Assembly: GCA_002693165.1 (NCBI GenBank)
Contig: NZOP01000046.1
Coordinates: 1-6,984 of the forward strand
Direction: 5' to 3'
Source of the DNA: Nitrososphaerota archaeon
Lineage (GTDB): Archaea; Thermoproteota; Nitrososphaeria; Nitrososphaerales; UBA57
DNA: 6,984 nt
Shown here: one piece after another, positions 1 to 5,170 of the stretch
Numbering within the stretch: position 1 is the first letter of the stretch
Layout of the letters: every line of letters starts with the position of its first letter
Translations under genes and position numbers: made by a program
The notes under the pieces: model-generated
Told to the model about the DNA's origin: nothing
The model's input: only the letters and a program-made list of their open reading frames with translations
Databases searched by the model: none

Positions 1-1
1 T

Positions 2-541
2 AACGAAGAAAATATTTTGTCTGAAATAGCCTTGGAAAAGGATATTGACGCTCTTAATCCAATCACACTTAAAAAAATAGATCAGAATAATAGCTCATAC
101 TATCCTGCCGGTGTTGATGCAATTATGGCAATTTTTGAACGACATAAGGTAACAATTAATAAAAAAAACATAACAATTGTTGGTATTACTAATTTAATTG
201 GCAGGCCATTAGCATCAGTCCTTAGGCAAAAAGGAGGAATAGTAAGTGAAATAGATGTTGGAAAACACTTGACTTTAGACGATTTAATAAAAACAGATAT
301 AATTGTAACTGATATTGGAAAGCCAGAATGGCTTAAAAAAGAAATGGTCAAAGATCAAGTAACTATCATTGACGCAGCAAATAATTATGTAAATGGAAAA
401 TTGTTAGGCGATGTTGATATGAACGGTATGATAAACAAAGTAAATATAATAACTCCAGTTCCAGGTGGAGTTGGACCTATACTGATTGCAAGTTTAATCG
501 AAAATTTAATAAAATCAGCAGAGTTGTCAGACTTCGTCTAA
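2..541 (+). CDS. folD: FolD bifunctional methylene-THF dehydrogenase/cyclohydrolase, C-terminal part (5' end outside window)
   Basis: FolD oxidises 5,10-methylene-tetrahydrofolate to methenyl-THF with a nicotinamide cofactor and hydrolyses it to 10-formyl-THF in the cytoplasm. The frame is open from position 2, so the gene begins upstream; the TTG at 17 is an internal Leu codon (protein reads NEENILSEIALEKD), not the start. Visible in order: the EKDIDALNP segment, matching the family's EKDVDGxxP with both Asp kept; SSYYPAGV where the family has PCTPxG; a Rossmann segment NITIVGITNLIGRPLA matching VVGRSNIVGxPxA; IVTDIGKPEWL; KLLGDVD; and the hallmark ITPVPGGVGP (449-478). The catalytic Lys of the N-terminal domain lies outside the window. 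The ends fit the usual FolD length. Unusual residues are the loss of Cys-Thr in PCTP, Ile for Arg in GRS, and Asp in the following strand-loop (EIDVG), so cofactor preference may differ. Its last 15 bp overlap the convergent gene. Family assignment is firm; activity is inferred. Confidence 0.93.
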   Translation, partial: NEENILSEIALEKDIDALNPITLKKIDQNNSSYYPAGVDAIMAIFERHKVTINKKNITIVGITNLIGRPLASVLRQKGGIVSEIDVGKHLTLDDLIKTDIIVTDIGKPEWLKKEMVKDQVTIIDAANNYVNGKLLGDVDMNGMINKVNIITPVPGGVGPILIASLIENLIKSAELSDFV

Positions 542-1042
542 ATCTCTAGTACTATAGTATACAAAGCCACCAACAAGTCCTACAACAATAATGAAGAGAG
601 CAATGGGTATGTATGATACTTTCTCATCCTCAAAAACGGCTTGGAATAAAGTAGTATCTGAACCGGTAAGCGAGTCATTTGTTGTAGATATTGCAGAAGC
701 TTGCAGTCTAACAATATTCCTTCCATACGTATCTTCGTTGGATGGAATTGTAATTGTGATGGAACCAGTAGAATTTTTAGGAATTGTTACAGGTTCTGAT
801 ATTATGAGATTGTCCAAGAATGAAGCTTTTGCTTGCATAGTAATAATAATGTCATGATTGGGTGATTCGTTGAAAAATTCGGCTTCGAATAATATATCGT
901 CTCCAGGTTCATAAATTGTTTTGTCCGTTATCAAGAAAGTAAATCTAAAAGGCAGATCCACTATTGCAGCCTGCCCAAAAGCTGGATAAAAGCTCAATAA
1001 TAGAATAAACAACGTAATAAAGCCAAATATCTTGTATTCCAT
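527..1042 (-). CDS. Secreted/surface protein with signal peptide, Ig-like domain and C-terminal membrane anchor
   Basis: No specific gene is recognised. The product is 171 residues from the ATG at 1042; a GTG one codon earlier (1045) is the alternative start. I prefer the ATG because a TATA-like box is centred about 26 bp upstream, as expected for a leaderless transcript. Visible parts: a hydrophobic signal peptide over about residues 4-24 ending near AFGQA; a beta-rich outer region of about 120 residues containing TDKTIYEPGDDILFEAEF, which resembles the 'YxPGDxVxFxA' strand pattern of macroglobulin MG2-like and other Ig-like domains; a membrane helix at about residues 145-163 (IPIALFIIVVGLVGGFVYY); and a short tail STRDLDEV. 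The topology is therefore a large domain outside the cell and a few residues inside. It is convergent with folD and its stop lies inside the folD coding end. It may be one of the many thaumarchaeal envelope proteins of this shape; the binding partner is unknown. Confidence 0.85.
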   Translation of the reverse strand: MEYKIFGFITLFILLLSFYPAFGQAAIVDLPFRFTFLITDKTIYEPGDDILFEAEFFNESPNHDIIITMQAKASFLDNLIISEPVTIPKNSTGSITITIPSNEDTYGRNIVRLQASAISTTNDSLTGSDTTLFQAVFEDEKVSYIPIALFIIVVGLVGGFVYYSTRDLDEV

Positions 1043-1064
1043 CACATGGTATAATTATACGAGT

Positions 1065-1080
1065 AATTTAAACTCCTCCC
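1065..1080 (-). promoter_or_regulatory. Predicted archaeal promoter (BRE + TATA) for the 527-1042 gene
   Basis: On the minus strand a purine-rich GGGAGGAG (1080-1073), suitable as a BRE, runs directly into TTTAAATT (1072-1065). The centre of the TATA-like box is about 26 bp before the ATG at 1042. That spacing puts transcription start at or next to the start codon, so the mRNA is probably leaderless. GGGAGGAG is too far from the ATG to act as a ribosome binding site. Confidence 0.5.
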
Positions 1081-1100
1081 TTAATTTAGAGCATTTATTT

Positions 1101-1108
1101 TTAAAATA
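1101..1108 (+). promoter_or_regulatory. Possible TATA box for tRNA-Ser
   Basis: TTAAAATA lies within an AT-only run and its centre is about 23 bp before the first base of the tRNA (1128), close to archaeal TATA spacing. The neighbouring T-rich stretch makes the exact box uncertain. It stands back to back with the promoter of the minus-strand gene ending at 527, in the 85-bp gap between the two genes. Confidence 0.4.
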
Positions 1109-1146
1109 TGGAAAACATAGTGTAAATGCCGGGGTAGCGAAGTCAG

Positions 1147-1158
1147 AACAGTGGCAAA
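1147..1158 (+). other. Probable second tRNA intron (12 nt) in the D-loop
   Basis: The D-loop as written is 25 nt (1140-1164), about 12 too long, and its only GG is flanked by extra bases on both sides. Removing 1147-1158 leaves AAGTCAGGCCTAA, a 13-nt loop with A14, G15, G18-G19 and A21 in their normal places. The GG would be made by joining G1146 to G1159. A relaxed bulge-helix-bulge can be drawn: 1141-1144 (AGTC) with 1153-1156 (GGCA), three pairs including one U-G plus an A-A mismatch, with bulges 1145-1147 and 1157-1159. No long outer helix supports it, so this remains an inference. Confidence 0.55.
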
Positions 1159-1179
1159 GCCTAACGCGATCGCCTCGAA

Positions 1180-1199
1180 CTAAAATAAACACACTAGAT
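1180..1199 (+). other. tRNA-Ser intron (20 nt) at position 37/38
   Basis: The anticodon loop is 27 nt instead of 7. A cut after A1179 (position 37) and before A1200 (position 38) leaves the loop CTCGAAA. The bulge-helix-bulge fits archaeal splicing endonuclease: the anticodon stem is the outer helix, 1174-1177 (CTCG) faces 1194-1197 (CTAG) as a four-position central helix with one C-U mismatch, and the 3-nt bulges 1178-1180 and 1198-1200 hold the cut sites. The intron is AT-rich and too short to encode anything. Confidence 0.85.
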
Positions 1200-1259
1200 A
1201 GCGATTGTCCTTCGGGACTCGTGGGTTCAAATCCCACTCCCGGCGTTTATTGTAATGTA

Positions 1260-2069
1260 TTATAGTTTGACTTCAATCCAACCAAAACCAAGTATGATTG
1301 TATCAGGATCACAATCATAAACTTGTACTCCCATACCTTCTTGATAGATATGATCGCCTGTGTAGTTAACACATATTGCTATTTTAAATTCTGAACCAAG
1401 TTTGTCTACAAATGATAGCGGTATGCCGGTCAACAAGGATGACTCTTTTGTGCCAATTGCTCCAGGAAATTCATTACGTTCAAGAACATAGTTTGCAATT
1501 CCTTCTGGATCGCTTACGTCTCTAAAATATCCACCAGTTATCGAGTCTCCTTCTTGTCCAGTAGGATTCCAAACTGCGTCAATAGTATAATCAGTTCTGT
1601 TATCGTCGTCGACGTTAATTCGTATTCTCCATGTAAGCATTTCATCGGTTAACATAAATTGTTGTTCAGCTGGAACAGGTAATGACGATAATAATAATCT
1701 TGGAGAAGGAGAAACTATATCAATTTTCACCCACAACCAATCATCCGCAATCCAAATTTCAGTCTTTCTTATGTCTACCCATTCCAATGGAGGATTTGTA
1801 TGAGTATCAGGTACAAATTGCCCGGGCGAACCAGGAACATGTTGCGCATCGTCAATTTCGTCAAAGCTTACAACGACTTCCCCTACAGGATCAAGATTTA
1901 TTTGGTCAGGAATTTCTCTATCATCAAAAATTTTACCTGCTTCTTCTTCAACTGGAATCGCATCTTCAAGTGTAGTATCAGTTCCAAACATATACCCTAA
2001 ACCAATAACAATAATTAGTGCAGTACCCCATACTACAATCTGTTTAATATCAGCCATCTTCCTAAACAT
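1260..2069 (-). CDS. Membrane-anchored extracytoplasmic protein of unknown function
   Basis: Not recognised as a named family. The product is 269 residues from the ATG at 2069; a second ATG at 2057 (MADIK) would remove four residues and is possible. A short positive N-terminus is followed by one hydrophobic segment at about residues 10-28 (IVVWGTALIIVIGLGYMFG), probably a signal anchor, then an acidic linker (DTTLEDAIPVEEEAG) and a beta-rich domain of about 220 residues facing outward. Residues 152-164 (NVDDDNRTDYTID) resemble calcium-binding D-x-D-x-D/N loops, as in thrombospondin type 3 or dockerin repeats, but only one copy is present. C233 and C253 near the C-terminus could form a disulfide. 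The stop lies 14 bp from the 3' end of the oppositely oriented tRNA-Ser. The start faces the phosphohexomutase gene across 25 bp. An envelope role is inferred from topology only. Confidence 0.85.
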   Translation of the reverse strand: MFRKMADIKQIVVWGTALIIVIGLGYMFGTDTTLEDAIPVEEEAGKIFDDREIPDQINLDPVGEVVVSFDEIDDAQHVPGSPGQFVPDTHTNPPLEWVDIRKTEIWIADDWLWVKIDIVSPSPRLLLSSLPVPAEQQFMLTDEMLTWRIRINVDDDNRTDYTIDAVWNPTGQEGDSITGGYFRDVSDPEGIANYVLERNEFPGAIGTKESSLLTGIPLSFVDKLGSEFKIAICVNYTGDHIYQEGMGVQVYDCDPDTIILGFGWIEVKL

Positions 2070-2094
2070 TTTATCTTAAGTAGTTTAATTAATA
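2070..2094. promoter_or_regulatory. Compact divergent promoter region
   Basis: Only 25 bp separate the two divergent start codons (2069 minus, 2095 plus). On the minus strand ATATTAAT (2095-2088) is centred about 22 bp before the ATG at 2069. On the plus strand TTTTATCT (2069-2076) is centred about 22 bp before the TTG at 2095. Each candidate TATA box therefore sits at or beside the other gene's start codon. The palindrome TTAATTAA (2085-2092) lies between them. The exact boxes are uncertain because the whole region is AT-rich and both starts have alternatives. Confidence 0.35.
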
Positions 2095-3420
2095 TTGCTA
2101 AAATTGAATAAAATTATAAAATTTGGTACTTCAGGCATAAGGGGGGTTTTTCAGGATGAGATAGATGTCAACCTGGTAAACAAACTAGTGGAATCAATTG
2201 TACTTGGTAAATTAGGTTCAAAGTTCCTCATAGGACACGATGTTAGAAAGTCTGCCATACTTTTGGCTAATGTATTATCATCTGGATTAAGTTATTATGG
2301 AAAATCTGTAAATCAAATTGGTTTTGCTCCCACTCCGGTAATTGCATACGCAACAAAAAATGGAGATTATGATTTTGGTTTTGCGGTAACAGCTTCTCAT
2401 AATCCGCCAGATTATTGTGGAATAAAAATTTTTGATTCAAAAGGTGTTGCATTATCTGAGGAAACCGAAAGCATGCTACAGGAATACAACTCTGATTATA
2501 AATATCAGTCAAGGAAATTTGGAAAGATTGCATATAACGAATCAACAAAGATCGATTACAAATTAAAGCTTCTGGATTTGTTTTCCCCTGCAAAAAAGAA
2601 ATATAAAATATTGGTAGATTGTGCAAATGGCGTGACAAATAATTATACGCCGGAGATATTGTCAAGGCTTGGACATAGTGTTGTTTCAATAAATTCTCAT
2701 CAAAGTTATTTGTTTCAGGGTCACAGTCCAGAACCAATAGCTGAAAATCTAGGAAAAACTGTTGCTATGGTAAAGAATAGTGATATGGATTTTGGATTTG
2801 TTCATGATGGAGATGGGGACAGACTTGTAATTATTACAAAACAAGGAATAGTTCCTGATTATGTTTTTTCATATTTGTTGTTATCAATAATACTAAAAGA
2901 GAGAAAGGGGGACGTCGTTATATCAATTAATTCGTCGGTGTCGTTGGAAGATCTGGCAAAGGAAAACAATTGCAATGTAACAAGAACGCGTTTAGGAAAA
3001 ACATTCATTCTGTTGGATAAGATTTCTGGAGTTTATGCAACTGAACCAAGTAAAGTAATTGATGCTAAATGGGGATTATGGGAAGATGGAATTTATTCTG
3101 CAATAAAATTAGTTGATTATATGTCCAGTAATAATTTGGAACTTGATGATTTGTTGAAAAGTGTGCCTAAAAAACACTATATTCAGAAAAATATCCTTTC
3201 TAAAGGGTTTGATTTTGAGAATTTGAAAGAAAAGGCATTACAGGAATTTGGAAAGCCAAAGGAGTTAGAGGAAATCGATGGTTTGAGGTTAGTGTTTGAA
3301 GATGAATGGGTATTGTTTAGAGCTTCTGGAACAGAACCAAAATGCAGGATTTACGTAGAAAGTAATGATCAGAATAAGAGCTTGGAACTTTTGAAAAAAG
3401 CTGAAAGTGTATTAAGTTGA
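2095..3420 (+). CDS. glmM: Alpha-D-phosphohexomutase (phosphoglucosamine mutase / phosphomannomutase family)
   Basis: This cytoplasmic enzyme family interconverts hexose 6- and 1-phosphates through a phosphoserine; the archaeal GlmM branch makes glucosamine-1-phosphate for UDP-GlcNAc and surface glycans. The product is 441 residues, normal for the family. No ATG is available near the N-terminus, so the start is TTG at 2095, or TTG at 2104 giving NKIIKFGTSGIRG. Motifs in order: FGTSGIRG at residues 10-17; active-site TASHNPP at 99-105 with the phosphoserine at Ser101; Mg-binding DGDGDR at 238-243; the sugar-binding loop as YATEPSK at 314-320, where the family usually has GGExSGH; and the phosphate-binding RASGTEPK at 409-416. 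Catalysis looks intact, but the altered sugar loop makes the substrate uncertain, so the symbol is tentative. It diverges from the membrane-anchored gene, and its stop touches that of the ABC permease with no gap. Confidence 0.88.
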   Translation: MLKLNKIIKFGTSGIRGVFQDEIDVNLVNKLVESIVLGKLGSKFLIGHDVRKSAILLANVLSSGLSYYGKSVNQIGFAPTPVIAYATKNGDYDFGFAVTASHNPPDYCGIKIFDSKGVALSEETESMLQEYNSDYKYQSRKFGKIAYNESTKIDYKLKLLDLFSPAKKKYKILVDCANGVTNNYTPEILSRLGHSVVSINSHQSYLFQGHSPEPIAENLGKTVAMVKNSDMDFGFVHDGDGDRLVIITKQGIVPDYVFSYLLLSIILKERKGDVVISINSSVSLEDLAKENNCNVTRTRLGKTFILLDKISGVYATEPSKVIDAKWGLWEDGIYSAIKLVDYMSSNNLELDDLLKSVPKKHYIQKNILSKGFDFENLKEKALQEFGKPKELEEIDGLRLVFEDEWVLFRASGTEPKCRIYVESNDQNKSLELLKKAESVLS

Positions 3421-5118
3421 TTATCTAAATCGTACTTTAAAGAATATACTTGCGAGAATAACAACTATCCACAGGAAAAATGTTAATATTATACTGGTCG
3501 CTGCCAAAAGCTCAACACTTCCATTTACAAAAAGATCCCAAAGAATTGCGGCAATTACTTGGTTATGTGGAGTTACAAGAAATATAATTGAACTTAATTC
3601 CCGGAAGCTTAAAACAAACACGTATATCCATGCAGAAATTAATGCGGGTTTTAGTAATGGTAAAGTAATTTTTTGTACAGTAGTAGTCCATTCTGCACCG
3701 GTTATTGAAGAAGATTCCTCCAAGTTATCTTGAATTTGTACTAATGCACCTGTTGCAAAACGAATTCCTTGTGGCATATATTTTACAAGAAAGGCCAGCA
3801 TCAAAACCAACACTGTTCCATAAACTCCAATTGGTATTGTTAAGAAAGTCCATAGTAGTCCAAGGCCTAATATAAAGCCAGGAAAAGCTAGGGGAAGTGT
3901 TCCGAATCCTTCCAATAATCCTGCACCACGAATGTTTTTGCGCCGGGATATGTAGGTGAGGATTGCGGCAATTATTACAACGATTGTGGCAGAGACTACT
4001 GAAACGGTAGCACTGTTTATGAGACTAGAAATTATTCTTCTTTGACTAAGAACTGTTTCATAGTTCCGCAGAGTAAGATTAGAACCAAACAGGTTTGTGG
4101 GATCCCAATAGGTTTGGAACGATAAGATCAAAACCATGCCAAAAACAACGATGATGTGGACGAAGACATACAAGCACAGTATTCCTGTACCAAGCCATTT
4201 CCACTTTCCAAGGTCGAGAATGCCTGGCTGGTACCCCTTGCCTGTAATGACCTGGAACTTCTCCTGACGAGAAGTAGCTTTCCTGTAGAGATAGACTGCA
4301 GTCATGGTAATGACCAGAATTATACTTGCATATGCAGTTCCGAGTCCGTAGCTTGGCGGTATAGCCCAGACTACCGCTTGATAGATTTGCGACATGAAGA
4401 CGTCTATTCCCGCGGGCAGACCTATCATTGCGGGGGTTTCGAATGACTCGAATGCAAGAATGAATGTAAGAAGATAAACGGAAAGTATTGCAGGGAACAT
4501 CAATGGAATTGTAATCTTTCTGAATATCGAAAATAATGACGAGCCGGAAATCCTAGCTGTCTCCTCGAGTGATGGATCCATAGTCTGGAACGCGGAGGAG
4601 ATGACAAGATATGCAAGTGGGACGAGGGAGATGCCCATAACCCAAACCATTCCTGGCAAAGAATAGATGTTGAATAGCGGATCAGCAAAACCGGTTAGGT
4701 TTCGCCACCATGTATTTGCAAGTCCGGAATTCGGGCTGAACAAGTATATCCATGCAAGGTTGTCGACCATTCCTGGCAGAATTATCGGCAGTATTGGTAT
4801 GAAGATAAAATATTCACGCAGTGGCGCGTTTGTTCTTGTTGTAATAAATGCAAGCACTGTTGCGATGGATACGCCAAGCAGTGCACTTCCCAATGCATAG
4901 GCCAAGGAATTCACTAATAGTTCTAGGGTTTTTGGATCGGAAAAAACAACTACATAGTTATCTAGTGTTAGTTCTCCGGCTCCTCCGGGATTGCCGCTCC
5001 AGAAACTTCCGAAAATCAAGAAAGATACGGGATAGATTATCAGAAATAGCGTAAACCCCAATAGTAAATAGAATATTGCAGAAGTTTTGCTCATGTTTTT
5101 TAGTCTATTGATAAGCAT
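3421..5118 (-). CDS. ABC transporter permease, two fused modules (iron(III)/thiamine FbpB/ThiP type)
   Basis: This is the membrane channel of a binding-protein-dependent ABC importer. The product is 565 residues in two homologous halves, about 1-285 and 305-565, each with about six hydrophobic helices. Each half carries the EAA loop that docks the ATPase: LEETARISG...ITIPLMFP at 184-209 and LEESSSITG...ITLPLLKP at 466-491. Fused double-module permeases of this length are typical of the FbpB/AfuB/ThiP group for ferric iron or thiamine; iron is the likelier cargo here, by inference only. No binding protein or ATPase gene lies in the window. The start ATG at 5118 has a TATA-like box about 23 bp upstream; an ATG at 5094 would shorten the N-terminus by eight residues. 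Base composition shifts inside the gene: by hand count the 3' end (3421-3780) is about 34% GC, while 4201-4440 and 4561-4740 are about 50%. The stop codon abuts the phosphohexomutase stop. Confidence 0.9.
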   Translation of the reverse strand: MLINRLKNMSKTSAIFYLLLGFTLFLIIYPVSFLIFGSFWSGNPGGAGELTLDNYVVVFSDPKTLELLVNSLAYALGSALLGVSIATVLAFITTRTNAPLREYFIFIPILPIILPGMVDNLAWIYLFSPNSGLANTWWRNLTGFADPLFNIYSLPGMVWVMGISLVPLAYLVISSAFQTMDPSLEETARISGSSLFSIFRKITIPLMFPAILSVYLLTFILAFESFETPAMIGLPAGIDVFMSQIYQAVVWAIPPSYGLGTAYASIILVITMTAVYLYRKATSRQEKFQVITGKGYQPGILDLGKWKWLGTGILCLYVFVHIIVVFGMVLILSFQTYWDPTNLFGSNLTLRNYETVLSQRRIISSLINSATVSVVSATIVVIIAAILTYISRRKNIRGAGLLEGFGTLPLAFPGFILGLGLLWTFLTIPIGVYGTVLVLMLAFLVKYMPQGIRFATGALVQIQDNLEESSSITGAEWTTTVQKITLPLLKPALISAWIYVFVLSFRELSSIIFLVTPHNQVIAAILWDLFVNGSVELLAATSIILTFFLWIVVILASIFFKVRFR

Positions 5119-5125
5119 AGGGATG

Positions 5126-5150
5126 TTATCTATCTCGTAAATTATCTATA
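5126..5150 (-). promoter_or_regulatory. Promoter and paired ATAGATAA repeats upstream of the ABC permease
   Basis: On the minus strand TATAGATAATTTA (5150-5138) provides a TATA-like box about 23-26 bp before the ATG at 5118, consistent with a leaderless transcript. Within it, ATAGATAA (5149-5142) is repeated exactly at 5133-5126, 16 bp on, between the TATA box and the start codon. This arrangement could be a repressor operator, but the repeats are short and AT-rich. Confidence 0.4.
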
Positions 5151-5170
5151 TTAAGCCTGTTAGAATTATT

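Larger units (their letters stand above)
1128..1245 (+). tRNA. tRNA-Ser (anticodon CGA), intron-containing
   Basis: The acceptor stem GCCGGGG (1128-1134) pairs with TCCCGGC (1238-1244), ending in one G-U pair, and G1245 is the Ser-type discriminator base. D-stem GCG (1137-1139) pairs with CGC (1165-1167). Anticodon stem ATCGC (1169-1173) pairs with GCGAT (1201-1205). The loop is C-T-CGA-A plus an intron, giving anticodon CGA (1176-1178), which reads UCG. A long variable arm GTCC-TTCG-GGAC (1207-1218) confirms a type II tRNA. The T-arm is GTGGG-TTCAAAT-CCCAC (1221-1237). CCA is not encoded. A 20-nt intron at the standard 37/38 site and a probable 12-nt intron in the D-loop are listed separately. 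Removing both leaves a standard 86-nt tRNA. The identity is Ser rather than Leu because of the anticodon and G73. Confidence 0.93.

Noticed and set aside
17..541. TTG at 17 as the start of a short FolD-like protein
   Set aside because: The frame is open back to position 2 and continues the FolD alignment; a FolD starting here would lack the whole N-terminal catalytic domain.
591..857. Plus-strand open frame of 88 residues
   Set aside because: It lies wholly antisense within the surface protein gene and shows no domain, signal or promoter of its own.
1153..1161. Hairpin GGC-AAA-GCC as a regulatory stem
   Set aside because: Three pairs with a 3-nt loop is too small, and it lies within the tRNA D-arm where an intron explains the extra bases better.
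1128..1245. tRNA-Leu identity (also a type II tRNA with a long variable arm)
   Set aside because: The anticodon by position is CGA and the discriminator base is G, both pointing to Ser.
1032..1265. Open frames on both strands covering the tRNA
   Set aside because: They translate the tRNA gene and its flanks; the RNA fold explains the sequence.
2267..2737. Minus-strand open frame of 156 residues
   Set aside because: Antisense to the phosphohexomutase core, including the TASHNPP region; it is a shadow of a conserved gene.
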